From: Chitinophaga tropicalis
Lineage (GTDB): Bacteria > Bacteroidota > Bacteroidia > Chitinophagales > Chitinophagaceae
Direction of reading: 5' to 3'
Assembly: GCF_009758205.1 (NCBI RefSeq)
Contig: NZ_WRXN01000016.1
Coordinates: forward strand, 95,914-159,913
DNA: 64,000 nucleotides
Positions 1 through 8,963 of the stretch are shown piece after piece. Numbering within the stretch: the first letter of the stretch is position 1; every line of letters starts with the position of its first letter. The translations under genes were made by a program, and so were the position numbers. Below the pieces are notes generated by a model that did not search any database, was not told where the DNA came from, and saw nothing but the letters and a program-made list of their open reading frames with translations.

Positions 1-499
1 GTTCAATATCGGAACGGTGAATGGAATTACCCGTAGGATTGTTGGGAGAGCAGATGAAGATCAGCTTTGTATTCTGGTCCACCGCTTCCTGCAAAGCCGC
101 CATATCCAGCTGGTAATCCGGTGTGAGAGATACCTTACGTACTATCACATCATTGATATTGGCGCTTACTTCATACATACCATAGGTAGGCGGGAAAAGC
201 ACTACATTGTCAATACCCGGCCTGCAGAAAGACCTGTACAACACATCTATCACCTCATCACTGCCATTACCCAGGAAGATATTCTGTGGCGGTACACCCT
301 TGATATCCGCCAGTTTATATTTCACCTTCCACTGCATCGGGTCCGGGTAGCGGTTATAATTAACCGGCAGCGGAGAGCCAAAGCTGTTCTCATTTGCATC
401 CAGGAAAATGGAAGCTTCTCCTTTAAATTCATCCCTGGCGGTTGAGTAAGGTACCAGGCGTTTTATATTATCGCGCAATAAGCTGTTAAGATCAAACAT
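1..499 (-). CDS. hisC: Histidinol-phosphate aminotransferase, 5' part (runs off the window)
   Basis: PLP-dependent aminotransferase of histidine synthesis, converting imidazole-acetol phosphate to histidinol phosphate with glutamate as donor; cytoplasmic. The 166 codons in the window start MFDLNSLLRDNIKRL and contain features typical of HisC: a DANENSFGSP segment, GNGSDEVID (the PLP-phosphate-binding turn) and SPNNPTGN near the window edge. The PLP-binding lysine lies outside the window. The ATG at 499 is 13 bases after the hisD stop, so it is the third gene of the hisG-hisD-hisC operon and is presumably controlled by the attenuator upstream of hisG. No stop or frameshift is seen in the visible part. 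Confidence 0.95.
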   Translation of the reverse strand, partial: MFDLNSLLRDNIKRLVPYSTARDEFKGEASIFLDANENSFGSPLPVNYNRYPDPMQWKVKYKLADIKGVPPQNIFLGNGSDEVIDVLYRSFCRPGIDNVVLFPPTYGMYEVSANINDVIVRKVSLTPDYQLDMAALQEAVDQNTKLIFICSPNNPTGNSIHRSDIE

Positions 500-512
500 G
501 ATGATATCCTTT

Positions 513-1802
513 TTACTTTTTAGCCTTATAGTTTAATCTGATGGTCACTGCCTGTTTGTGTGCATCCAGTCCTTCGGCAGCTGCCATTGTCTCAATAGTA
601 GCACCTATCTGCTGCAACCCTTCCTGTGATAGACGCTGGAAGGTGATCTTCTTCAGGAAGCTGTCCAGCGATACGCCACTGTAAGCAGTAGCATACCCAT
701 TCGTAGGCAATGTATGGTTTGTGCCGGAGGCGTAATCACCCGCACTTTCCGGGGAATAATTACCCAGGAATACAGATCCCGCATTCACCACAGCATCAGC
801 AATGCTGATATCATCCACACAGGCTACTATCAGGTGCTCCGGAGCATAAGCGTTAAGCAGCTCCATCGCTTCCTGGTTATCTCTCACCAGTATGATACGG
901 CTGTTTTCCAGTGCACGGGCGGCAATATCCTTCCGGGGCAGCTGCTCCAGCTGCGCAGCCACTTCCTTCTGCACAGGCTCTATGATAGACTCAGCCGTGG
1001 TCACCAGCAATACCTGGCTGTCAGGGCCATGTTCTGCCTGGGAGAGCAGATCAGCCGCCACGAAGGCGGGTACACAGGTGTCGTCTGCCAGTACTGCCAC
1101 TTCCGACGGACCAGCAGGCATGTCTATCGCCACACCATCTTTGTTCACCAGTTGTTTGGCGCAGGTTACATACTGGTTGCCCGGTCCAAAGATCTTATGT
1201 ACACGGGGAACTGTCTCAGTACCATATGCCATAGCGCCAATAGCCTGTACACCTCCTATTTTGAAAACGCGCTCCAGTCCTATCTGTTCTGCGGTGAACA
1301 GTACTGCCGGATGCACTTCCCCTGCTGCATTGGAAGGAGTGCAGAGCACTATCTCCTTACAACCTGCTATCATTGCTGGAATGCCCAGCATAAGGATGGT
1401 AGAGAACAGCGGCGCAGAGCCACCGGGAATATATAACCCTACTTTCTCTATGGCCACGGCCTTACGCCAGCATTGAACGCCAGGCATTGTTTCAATGATA
1501 CGGCTGCTTTCCTGCTGGGCTTTATGAAATACTTCGATATTATGTTTAGCCTGAAGAATGGCTTTTTTCAGTTCGGGGTCCAGGGAAGCCGCTGCTTTTG
1601 AGAACTCTGCAGGCGTAACTTCCAGCTGCTGCAGCTGCACTTTGTCAAACTGCTGCGCATATTTACGTACGGCGGCATCGCCATTCTGTTTCACATCCGC
1701 CAGGATATTGCCTACACTTGTTTCCAGTGCGGTGGTATCCAGTACAGGACGTTGCAGCAGCTCAGGCCAGGCGCTCTTTTCAGGATATTGAAATACCTGC
1801 AT
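513..1802 (-). CDS. hisD: Histidinol dehydrogenase
   Basis: Catalyses the last two steps of histidine synthesis, the NAD-dependent oxidation of L-histidinol to L-histidine; zinc-dependent and cytoplasmic. The 429-residue length is normal for the family. Characteristic segments are GLYIPGGSAPLFSTILM, the GNQYV turn after KIFGPG, MPAGPSEVAVLAD, the SQAEHGPDSQ zinc-site segment, and GDYASGTNHTLPT near the C-terminus. It lies 18 bases after hisG and 13 bases before hisC, which indicates cotranscription. No key residue appears to be missing. Confidence 0.97.
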   Translation of the reverse strand: MQVFQYPEKSAWPELLQRPVLDTTALETSVGNILADVKQNGDAAVRKYAQQFDKVQLQQLEVTPAEFSKAAASLDPELKKAILQAKHNIEVFHKAQQESSRIIETMPGVQCWRKAVAIEKVGLYIPGGSAPLFSTILMLGIPAMIAGCKEIVLCTPSNAAGEVHPAVLFTAEQIGLERVFKIGGVQAIGAMAYGTETVPRVHKIFGPGNQYVTCAKQLVNKDGVAIDMPAGPSEVAVLADDTCVPAFVAADLLSQAEHGPDSQVLLVTTAESIIEPVQKEVAAQLEQLPRKDIAARALENSRIILVRDNQEAMELLNAYAPEHLIVACVDDISIADAVVNAGSVFLGNYSPESAGDYASGTNHTLPTNGYATAYSGVSLDSFLKKITFQRLSQEGLQQIGATIETMAAAEGLDAHKQAVTIRLNYKAKK

Positions 1803-1820
1803 AACTTTTGGTTGAGGAAG

Positions 1821-2675
1821 TTAAATGATCATCTTTTCTATCGGCACTACCAGGATACCCTGTGCACCAGCGGCTTTCAGGCTTTCGATAATGTCCCAGA
1901 AAGCATTTTCATTCAGCACGGAATGTACAGAGCTCCATCCTTCTTCTGCCAGCGGCAATACAGTAGGGCTTTTCATACCGGGCAGCAGGGCTATGATCTC
2001 CTGCAGCTTATCGTTCGGCGCATTGAGCAATACATATTTGTTGTTCTTTGCTTTCTTCACTGCCTGTATGCGGAACAGCAGCTTCTTTAAAAGCGCTTCC
2101 TGCTCTGCTGTCAGGTTACCGTTGGTAATAAGGGCTGCTTCAGATTTGAGGATCACCTCTACTTCTTTCAGGCCATTCATGAACAGGGTAGAACCACTGC
2201 TAACCAGGTCGCAGATAGCGTCTGCCAACCCTATGCCGGGCGCTATCTCTACTGAGCCGCTGATCTCATGTATCTCAGCGCTGATACCATGTTCTTTCAG
2301 GAAATTGTCAAGTATTACAGGATAACTGGTGGCAATACGCAGTTTGTCCATGTCTTTAACACCATTGTACTCTACTGATTTAGGCACCGCCAGGGAAAGA
2401 CGGCATTTGCCAAATCCCAGCTTCTCAGCTACTTTTACCGGACGGTTCTTTTCAAGGATCACATTCTCACCTACTATACCAATATCTGCCACACCATCCT
2501 CCACGTACTGGGGGATATCGTCATCACGCAGGAAGAAGACCTCCAGCGGGAAATTGCTGGCTTCCGTTTTCAGCTTGTTTACGCCGTTGTTGATGTCGAT
2601 ACCGCATTCCTTCAACAGCTTGATAGAATCGTCGTGCAAACGACCGGATTTCTGAATGGCAATTCTCAGTTTCAT
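1821..2675 (-). CDS. hisG: ATP phosphoribosyltransferase, long form
   Basis: First committed enzyme of histidine synthesis, condensing ATP and PRPP to phosphoribosyl-ATP. At 284 residues this is the long, hexameric form, with a C-terminal PII-like regulatory domain (about residues 210-284) that binds histidine for feedback inhibition, so no separate HisZ is needed. The start MKLRIAIQKSGRL at 2675 is chosen because it matches the family N-terminus. The frame stays open a further 31 codons upstream, but that stretch overlaps the attenuator hairpin and is not expected to be translated. The segment LDNFLKEHGISAEIHEISGS fits the family. It is the first structural gene after the His-rich leader. 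Confidence 0.95.
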   Translation of the reverse strand: MKLRIAIQKSGRLHDDSIKLLKECGIDINNGVNKLKTEASNFPLEVFFLRDDDIPQYVEDGVADIGIVGENVILEKNRPVKVAEKLGFGKCRLSLAVPKSVEYNGVKDMDKLRIATSYPVILDNFLKEHGISAEIHEISGSVEIAPGIGLADAICDLVSSGSTLFMNGLKEVEVILKSEAALITNGNLTAEQEALLKKLLFRIQAVKKAKNNKYVLLNAPNDKLQEIIALLPGMKSPTVLPLAEEGWSSVHSVLNENAFWDIIESLKAAGAQGILVVPIEKMII

Positions 2676-2695
2676 AATTTTGACAATGTTCCGTG

Positions 2696-2730
2696 AAAAC
2701 AAAAAGGGGCTTACCGTTTGGTAAGCCCCT
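2696..2730 (-). terminator. Intrinsic terminator of the his attenuator
   Basis: On the minus strand a perfect 11-bp stem (AGGGGCTTACC / GGTAAGCCCCT) with an AAAC loop is followed by TTTTTGTTTT. It sits between the leader peptide and hisG, the position of an attenuator terminator. The 3' arm (GGTAAG) could also pair with CTTACC inside the end of the leader reading frame (about 2785-2790), and GATGAT near 2767-2772 with ATCATC just before the stem. Alternative folds are therefore possible. Confidence 0.9.
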
Positions 2731-2774
2731 GATGATGTTCTAATATCCTGTATAGTACATAAAATCATCCCAGC

Positions 2775-2828
2775 CTACCCGCGTGGTAAGAAATGATGGT
2801 GATGATGTGTATGTACGTTAATGTTCAT
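2775..2828 (-). CDS. hisL: his operon leader peptide (six His codons)
   Basis: A 17-codon frame, MNINVHTHHHHHFLPRG then TAG, contains six histidine codons in seven positions. It lies 45 bases before a strong intrinsic terminator that is itself just upstream of hisG. By the established logic of his attenuation, ribosome stalling at the His codons when charged tRNA-His is scarce favours an antiterminator fold, while smooth translation lets the terminator form. The peptide itself is not expected to have a function. The symbol is given by analogy with enterobacterial hisL; homology is not claimed. Confidence 0.88.
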   Translation of the reverse strand: MNINVHTHHHHHFLPRG

Positions 2829-2926
2829 AATTCTGAATAACGGTGCGAAGTTAATAACAATTTTGAATTATCCGCCTGTTTTTTAAAAAATAGTGTTATC
2901 CGGGCGTTAATTCTTTATTCAACAAA

Positions 2927-5185
2927 CTATTTTAATATGAAGCCTGCAGATTGCACATCTCTGCTATTCCCCCCTATAAAAACCATAAAATCCCCCGGCT
3001 CCGCTGTCCATTTCATATCCTTATCATAGAATTTCAGGTCCTCTGCAGATATTTCAAACATTACCGTCTGCGTCTCTCCTTTCTTCAGCATCAGCTTTTT
3101 AAAGCCTTTCAGCTCTTTCACCGGCCTTGTAGCACTGCCTACCAGGTCACGGATATACAGCTGTACCACTTCCTCCCCATCATAATTCCCGCTGTTGGTA
3201 ACAGGGATACTTACCTGCAGCTTATCTGCCTTCGTGATCTGCTGCTTGCTCAGGGCAATACTGCCATAGGTGAACTTTGTATAGCTCAGCCCATAACCAA
3301 ACGGGTACAGCGGCTCATTGACATTATCCAGGTATTTGGAGGAATATTTATTGTTCGGGTCCTGCGGGCGACCGGTATTCTTATGATTATAATAGATCGG
3401 TATCTGGCCCGTAGTACGGGGAAAGGTCATAGTGATCTTACCCGCCGGGTTATAGTCGCCAAACAGCACAGAGGCGATGGCATTTCCTGCTTTGGTTCCC
3501 AGCCACCACGTTTCCAGTATAGAAGGAATATGGGCGTCTTCCCATTCCAGGGTAAGCGGCCTTCCATTCATCAGCACCAGCACTACCGGTTTTCCTGTGG
3601 CGTATACAGCTTTCAGCAGTTGCTGCTGGTTTTCGGGTATGCTGATATTACTACGGCTGGCTGCTTCTCCCGTCATTCCCTGCGTTTCTCCTAATGCCAT
3701 CACCACTACGTCAGACCTCTTAGCCAGTTCCACGGCCGCTGCCAGCATCGGTGCGGCATCAGCTGTGTCAGAAGCATCCAGGCGGGCCTTCTGCAATGCC
3801 CGTTTTATCAGCGTAGTATCAGCCGCATAATGCGCTCCAGGCAGGTATTCCACATTGGCGCCCCTTGCTTTCAGCCCCTCCAGCAAAGTAGCAGCTTTGG
3901 TATAATCGCCTGCGGCAGACCAGTTGCCTATCATATCCCGCTTGCTGTCTGCCAGCGGACCAATAAGCGCTATCTTCGCCTCTTTCTTCAAAGGCAGCAG
4001 CTGGTTGTCGTTCTTCAGCAGTACAATAGAACGCTCTGCTACCTTTCGGGCAAGTTCCAGGTTTTCGGTGTTCATGATCTCTTTCCTTGCCCTGGCCGTA
4101 TCACAATAGCGGAACGGATCAGTGAAAAGCCCCAGGTCATATTTTGCTGACAGGATACGGTAAACAGCTGTATCTATAGCTGCCTGTGTAATCTTTTTAT
4201 CCTGCAGCAGCTTTTTCATCTGACCGGCAAACACACTTCCCTGCATATCCATATCCACACCTGCATTGAAAGACAGCTCTCCTGCTTCATATTCGTTTTT
4301 CACAATGCCATGGGCTATCATTTCGTTGATGGCAGTGTAGTCTGTCACCACAAAGCCTTTAAAGCCCCATTGCTTACGCAGCAGGTCTGTCATCAGCCAT
4401 TTATTGCCGGTAGCAGGAATACCATCCACTTCATTGAAAGAGGTCATCACCGTGGCTACCCCGGCATCTATAGCGGCTTTATAGGGAGGGAGGTAATATT
4501 GGAACATCTGCCGGCGACTCATATCCACCGTATTATAATCACGCCCCGCCTCCACAGCGCCATACAAAGCAAAATGTTTCACGCAGGCCAGTATGGTGTT
4601 GCTGGCTGACAGGTCATTGCCCTGGTAGCCCTTTACCTTCGCTTTTGCTACCTGTACGCCATACCAGGTATCCTCTCCTACCCCTTCTGCCACACGGCCC
4701 CACCGGGGGTCACGGGCAATATCTACCATAGGGGAGAATGTCCATTGCAAACCATCTGCGCTGGCCTCAACAGCTGCTGCGCGGGCGCTCTGCTCCATCA
4801 ATGACATATCCCAGGTACAGGCTTCGCCTAATGGAATGGGAAAAATGGTCTTATGTCCGTGAATAACGTCGTATCCGAATAGCAGGGGGATCTTCAACCG
4901 CGTTTTCAGCGCCATCTCCTGCAACTGCCGTGTATACTGCGGCGTATAGGCATTAAAGACAGCTCCGCACAGTCCTGCCTCAATATCTTTTTTGTATCCG
5001 GGTTTCATGAAAGGACCTGTAACGTCCATATCACTTGTAAGGAGATTCAGCTGGCCTATCTTTTCTTCCAGCGTCATTTTCCTGATCAGGTTAGAAATAA
5101 ATGTGTGTTTGTTCTGTTGTGCTTTTACGTTGCTCATGCAGGCAAATAGGACCAATGCCGCAAGCAAACCCTGCCGCTTTTTCAT
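2927..5185 (-). CDS. Glycoside hydrolase family 3, BglX-type beta-glucosidase/xylosidase, secreted
   Basis: A 752-residue exo-acting glycosidase with a signal peptide (residues 1-22, ending NVKA/QQ). The GH3 TIM-barrel domain holds the conserved VKHF (about 202-205) and the nucleophile motif VVTDY with Asp282. An (alpha/beta)6 sandwich and a C-terminal fibronectin-III-like domain (about 640-740) follow, the usual BglX layout. Family members are periplasmic and remove terminal beta-D-glucosyl or xylosyl units; the exact sugar cannot be read from sequence. It follows the CE8 fusion gene by 71 bases on the same strand and is probably the last gene of that unit, finishing oligosaccharides in the periplasm. 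Confidence 0.9.
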   Translation of the reverse strand: MKKRQGLLAALVLFACMSNVKAQQNKHTFISNLIRKMTLEEKIGQLNLLTSDMDVTGPFMKPGYKKDIEAGLCGAVFNAYTPQYTRQLQEMALKTRLKIPLLFGYDVIHGHKTIFPIPLGEACTWDMSLMEQSARAAAVEASADGLQWTFSPMVDIARDPRWGRVAEGVGEDTWYGVQVAKAKVKGYQGNDLSASNTILACVKHFALYGAVEAGRDYNTVDMSRRQMFQYYLPPYKAAIDAGVATVMTSFNEVDGIPATGNKWLMTDLLRKQWGFKGFVVTDYTAINEMIAHGIVKNEYEAGELSFNAGVDMDMQGSVFAGQMKKLLQDKKITQAAIDTAVYRILSAKYDLGLFTDPFRYCDTARARKEIMNTENLELARKVAERSIVLLKNDNQLLPLKKEAKIALIGPLADSKRDMIGNWSAAGDYTKAATLLEGLKARGANVEYLPGAHYAADTTLIKRALQKARLDASDTADAAPMLAAAVELAKRSDVVVMALGETQGMTGEAASRSNISIPENQQQLLKAVYATGKPVVLVLMNGRPLTLEWEDAHIPSILETWWLGTKAGNAIASVLFGDYNPAGKITMTFPRTTGQIPIYYNHKNTGRPQDPNNKYSSKYLDNVNEPLYPFGYGLSYTKFTYGSIALSKQQITKADKLQVSIPVTNSGNYDGEEVVQLYIRDLVGSATRPVKELKGFKKLMLKKGETQTVMFEISAEDLKFYDKDMKWTAEPGDFMVFIGGNSRDVQSAGFILK

Positions 5186-5256
5186 AACTGATAGATTTTT
5201 TTAGTTTCTGTGCGGTGAAGGTACGTAAAGTTTATATGCAGGATTTGTGACGTTGA

Positions 5257-7713
5257 TCAGGATTTAAGCTCTGCTATAACATGTTTCAGCTCTTTCCCAC
5301 TGTATATCTCCCTGTTGCCGGAATAGATCTTCAGGCCTTTTCCATTGTTATATTTCTTCCCTGTTCTATCCCATTGTATAGTAAGCAGCTGGCCGTGATA
5401 AGGTATATTTTTCAGCAGGAACCAGTCCCACTGGCCCTGCAGTAACGGGTACAATTCCAGCCTGTTTCCCTGTGCAGGTTTTAACCCTACCAGGTCGCTG
5501 ATCACCAGGTCACAGAAACCGGAGTGATTGTAATAGCTGCTTCTCGGATCATCTCCTTTCAGCCAGTAACCGGTCTTTTCATCCTGGTATTCGCCTATAT
5601 AGGGCTGTCCGTTCTTCTGATGTGAGCGGGCATATACCTGCAATGCACGATAATAGGATGCCGGCGTTACCACACCATGGTTCTTATACCTGCTCAGCAG
5701 GTTAGCCCATCCTTTTAATGTCTGGGTACTGGCAAAGGGCCATATAGCCCCATCCCATTCGCAACCATGTCCTGTACCATGGGTGCGGAATGCCGGGTGA
5801 CGGCGTTCTGCCGTAGTAAGTCCCCATGGAGCGTCAAAGCCCGCTGTGTCAATTACCTGCTGCCAGGCCCTGGTATAAACAGGCTTATCCTCCGGCAAAT
5901 TGAAATACCATGGAATGAAACCTATAGCTTCCCTCGCGTCAGAGAAGGCGCCCGTGGTCAGTTTCACCTTAAAGAAACCAGCCGTATCATCCCACAGCTG
6001 CTGCTGTACAAGTGTTTTTAATTGTTTCGCTTCCTGCTGGTAGCGTTGTTTCAATGTGTCGTTCTTTGCTATCACTGCTACATTTTCCAATGCCACTGCA
6101 TTGCCATACATATAGCTGCTTATAGAGGGACGGGCATTCTTTGCTTTACGTGAACCGGTGATAGATTCTTCCATCCCGTCCTTCACATCAAACTGCCAGA
6201 ACAGTCCGTCCGGCAGACGTTTTTCTGCTTCCCACAAACGGTAGTCGCTATCCATATATGGAAGCAGGCCTTTTACAAAATTTGTATCCCCATTCACCAG
6301 GAACCTGTTGTATACTGCGTCTGTTGCCCAGCTGCTGAACTGATGAAAGCGGGGGGCTTTCTGCTGTGCATCGGCCAGGTACCAGTACCGGATATACTGA
6401 TCTGCATAATCTTTATCCCGCAGCCAGCGGCCTTCATAGATGTGATGGCCGGTAGCACAGCTGAGTGCATTGTAGCGGCCCGCATGTTTTACCGGGGTGA
6501 TGAACTCTGTGAAAATATACCCGTCCGGCGTCAGTTTCAGGTGTTTACGGAATGTCCACCAGCGGTAGTAATAAGTCTGTTCAATTGTACTGTCAGGACA
6601 TTCCAGCAGGGGAATATTATCTTCCAGCCACCTGTATGCCTGTGCGTTGCCGATGTAATTCCTTACTGTTTCATTATCGTTCCCGTTGAAGCGATCTGTA
6701 TATTTTTTCAGCACGCTGTTATGAGACAATGCAGCTGAAGGGTCCCAGCCACTGAATATATTGCTGAGTGTAACTGCGCCTGCTTCTTTTGCTGTCAGCT
6801 GTTTTGACCAGGGCACCCGTTGAGATGTACCTGCACCTTCTCCGTCGTTTTCATACTCTGCATACCGGGCTGTCTGTTCATTGGAGGGACGGTCCCAGTT
6901 ATGCCAGCCAGCAGGAAGTATATGTGATCCCAATGTACAGTGCATAAAGATCGTACCGGCATACGGCCTCCAGGGACGGCCCAGGTATACTTTATGTACA
7001 TCTGCTCCTGCCGTTAATTTACAGTTCATAAAAACCAGTCCAAAGGGCTGATCTGCCGGTGTAGAGGCAGCTGTGATATAGGAATCTCTGATGCTGTGAA
7101 TTGTACAGTTGTCAAATACTACGGTAGATGGTCCGAAAATGAAATCTGTTGTCCCTTCTATGTAACAGTCTTTAAAATACTGGCGACAGCCTCCACGGCC
7201 TCCGTAAAAAGTATCCTGGTTGCCCAGCAGTCTGCAATTATTGAAAATACAGCGGTCGCCTTCCACATGTAAAGCGACGGCCTGGCCCACAGGTCCTGCA
7301 GCATTTTCGAAGGTGAGGTTCTCTGCTATGATATCATTGCCCGCAATCAATACAGTATAGGAGGTGAATGTCCCGAACTTCGTTCTTCCCGAAGCATCCT
7401 TCCCGGGATATTCTTTTCCTGAATAATCGCTGTTGGTGATGATGGTGCTGTCCCTGTTCTCTCCCAGTAACGTAATGCTGCTTTTCCAGGTAGGAATACA
7501 GAGTTTTTCATGATAAGTTCCCTTCCTGATAAAAATAGTAACACGGAAGTAAGTAAAATCACGAACAGCATTGACAGCCTCCTGTATAGTGGTATAATCA
7601 CCTGAGCCATCCTGTGCAACAACCATGTATTTTTTACTGTCCTGTTGCGCCATTGCATGTAAACAGCCACATAATAACAGCGGAATAAGTATAATCTTCA
7701 GAAGGTCCTTCAT
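5257..7713 (-). CDS. Pectin methylesterase (CE8) fused to an (alpha/alpha)6 glycosidase-like domain
   Basis: An 818-residue secreted bifunctional enzyme. The start at 7713 (MKDLLKIILIPLLLCGCLHAM) is chosen because it opens a signal peptide; the open frame extends 30 codons upstream without one. Residues 25-330 are a right-handed beta-helix pectinesterase with the family motifs: Gln144 in GQAVAL, Asp167 in GNQDTFYGG, Asp190 in GTTDFIFG and LGRPW at 244-248. It would remove methyl esters from homogalacturonan. Residues from about 365 to 818 resemble MGH1/GH63-type (alpha/alpha)6 glycosidases, with ECPDSTIEQTYYYRWWTFRKHL at the entry and GHGCEWDGAIWPFAS as a probable active-site segment. GH142 (beta-L-arabinofuranosidase acting on RG-II) is a specific candidate but is inference. 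EamA ends 129 bases upstream and GH3 follows. Confidence 0.87.
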   Translation of the reverse strand: MKDLLKIILIPLLLCGCLHAMAQQDSKKYMVVAQDGSGDYTTIQEAVNAVRDFTYFRVTIFIRKGTYHEKLCIPTWKSSITLLGENRDSTIITNSDYSGKEYPGKDASGRTKFGTFTSYTVLIAGNDIIAENLTFENAAGPVGQAVALHVEGDRCIFNNCRLLGNQDTFYGGRGGCRQYFKDCYIEGTTDFIFGPSTVVFDNCTIHSIRDSYITAASTPADQPFGLVFMNCKLTAGADVHKVYLGRPWRPYAGTIFMHCTLGSHILPAGWHNWDRPSNEQTARYAEYENDGEGAGTSQRVPWSKQLTAKEAGAVTLSNIFSGWDPSAALSHNSVLKKYTDRFNGNDNETVRNYIGNAQAYRWLEDNIPLLECPDSTIEQTYYYRWWTFRKHLKLTPDGYIFTEFITPVKHAGRYNALSCATGHHIYEGRWLRDKDYADQYIRYWYLADAQQKAPRFHQFSSWATDAVYNRFLVNGDTNFVKGLLPYMDSDYRLWEAEKRLPDGLFWQFDVKDGMEESITGSRKAKNARPSISSYMYGNAVALENVAVIAKNDTLKQRYQQEAKQLKTLVQQQLWDDTAGFFKVKLTTGAFSDAREAIGFIPWYFNLPEDKPVYTRAWQQVIDTAGFDAPWGLTTAERRHPAFRTHGTGHGCEWDGAIWPFASTQTLKGWANLLSRYKNHGVVTPASYYRALQVYARSHQKNGQPYIGEYQDEKTGYWLKGDDPRSSYYNHSGFCDLVISDLVGLKPAQGNRLELYPLLQGQWDWFLLKNIPYHGQLLTIQWDRTGKKYNNGKGLKIYSGNREIYSGKELKHVIAELKS

Positions 7714-7715
7714 AA

Positions 7716-7829
7716 CAGGGAATTTTAAGCAATAGATCAGTTTGAATTCCCAGTCCTGCAAACTGAAAACCCAAACTGATACTTTATCGATGTTTTGCAA
7801 CACGTTGAACCAAACTATAAAATTCCCTG
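7716..7829. promoter_or_regulatory. Repeat-rich region upstream of the CE8 fusion gene (candidate promoter/operator)
   Basis: Two 12-bp arms, CAGGGAATTTTA (7716-7727) and TAAAATTCCCTG (7818-7829), form a perfect inverted repeat around 90 bases. Inside are CAAACTG at 7759-7765 and 7772-7778 (13 bases apart) and an inverted copy, ATCAGTTTG, at 7736-7744. On the minus strand GTTG-N18-TCAGTTTG (7772-7801) is a loose match to the Bacteroidota promoter TTTG-N19-21-TAnnTTTG. The layout suggests a promoter with operator half-sites; no regulator is identified. Confidence 0.35.
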
Positions 7830-7841
7830 CTTTCAGAAACG

Positions 7842-7866
7842 ATTATTTACGCAATCGTTGCCGGAA
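7842..7866 (+). repeat. 25-bp direct repeat, copy 1 (3' end of the EamA gene)
   Basis: These 25 bases, containing TTTACGCAATCGTTGCCGG, recur identically and in the same orientation at 39352-39376. This copy covers the last codons and stop of the EamA transporter gene. The two copies bracket about 31.5 kb holding EamA, the toxin-antitoxin-like cassette and the main PUL operon. Chance identity of this length is very unlikely. Confidence 0.85.
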
Positions 7867-8730
7867 GCCTGTCTTTATATTCATCAACACCATAGCCAGT
7901 AACATAATGATAACACCTGTTATCTTCAGCGGTGTAAGTGGTTCTTTCAACAACAGGTGAGAACAGATAATAGCTACCGGCAGTTCTGCCGTCATGATAA
8001 TAGCGCTGATACCTGCACCTATTTTGGGTATTCCTCTTGCAAACAGCAATGGTGGTATGATGGTACCAAAGAAGGCAAGGAATACTGCCCATTTCAGCAG
8101 GTTCAGGTCATAGTGGCTGTTCATGATCAGTTGCTGGGCATTGATCAATATCAGGCCTATGGTAGAACCGGTCATCATTACAGCGCTTTTCTTCAGTGCC
8201 GGTACTTCTTTAGCTACCCTGCTATTAGCTACCAGGTAAATGGCATACAATAATGCCGATGCAAACGCCCAGAGAAATCCTTTAACAGACACCTCTCCTA
8301 TTCCGGTATCCAGCATTCCGCCTGCCAGCATTGTTCCTATAAGTATCACTGCCGTTGCCGCCAGCTGCAGCCAGCCGGGTTTCTTTTTAAAGATGAACAG
8401 CTCCAGCAGCATCCCCATCCAGGTAAATTGCATCAGGATCACAATAGCCAGGGAAGCTGGTATATAACGCACAGAGATATAATACACAAAAGAGCTCAGC
8501 CCTATAGCCGACCCGGTAAACAGCAATGGCAGCCATGTTTTCCGCTCCATCATTGCTTCATCCTTTTTCTGTGCAAATACCAGCAGCCATAATACTGACA
8601 TGCCTGTAAATGCCTGCGAAGCTGAAATATCTGCTGCTGTATAACCTTCCTGGTAAGATAATTTTACAAAAGTAGAAAGTATGCCGTAGCTGCATGCGCC
8701 GGCAAAAACCATTAAAATATATTTAGTCAT
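7843..8730 (-). CDS. EamA/DMT-family inner-membrane transporter
   Basis: A 295-residue protein made almost entirely of hydrophobic helices (about ten), in two repeats of the EamA (drug/metabolite transporter) fold. A Pro/Gly-rich helix and a motif like LPVAIICSHLLLKEPLTPLKI near the C-terminal repeat are typical. The start MTKYILMVFAGACSYG at 8730 fits the family; the frame stays open 16 codons further upstream. EamA proteins export or import small metabolites, and the substrate cannot be deduced. It sits between the AT-rich cassette and the CE8 fusion gene on the same strand; a role in sugar or metabolite export is only a guess from position. Its 3' end is duplicated at 39352. Confidence 0.88.
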   Translation of the reverse strand: MTKYILMVFAGACSYGILSTFVKLSYQEGYTAADISASQAFTGMSVLWLLVFAQKKDEAMMERKTWLPLLFTGSAIGLSSFVYYISVRYIPASLAIVILMQFTWMGMLLELFIFKKKPGWLQLAATAVILIGTMLAGGMLDTGIGEVSVKGFLWAFASALLYAIYLVANSRVAKEVPALKKSAVMMTGSTIGLILINAQQLIMNSHYDLNLLKWAVFLAFFGTIIPPLLFARGIPKIGAGISAIIMTAELPVAIICSHLLLKEPLTPLKITGVIIMLLAMVLMNIKTGFRQRLRK

Positions 8731-8963
8731 TATTTCCGGTTGTTTATTGATAAGTCTGGTATGAATAGGCACAGACAAAACAACCGGGTTTATTCAAACC
8801 TGGGAGAACAGTGGGTTTATCCCCATAAAAGGGAAGAAACACTACCGGTTATTTTGTCTGGAAGGCAACCGGCGGAGGTGTGGTTGTGAATAGATTGTGG
8901 TTCATGATGCAATATTAAAAGATATTTATGGCTTTTCATAATGAAGCAATTCAACTATTTAGG

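Noticed and set aside
2676..2768. N-terminal extension of HisG
   Set aside because: The 31 extra codons would be read through the attenuator hairpin and do not match the HisG family, whose N-terminus begins MKLRIAIQ.
2846..2853. TAACTTCG on the minus strand as the -7 box of the his promoter
   Set aside because: The box is one base off consensus, but no TTTG-like -33 box lies 19-21 bases upstream.
8761..8889. 42-codon plus-strand frame before the AT-rich cassette
   Set aside because: No recognisable protein features or ribosome-binding site; the length is expected by chance.
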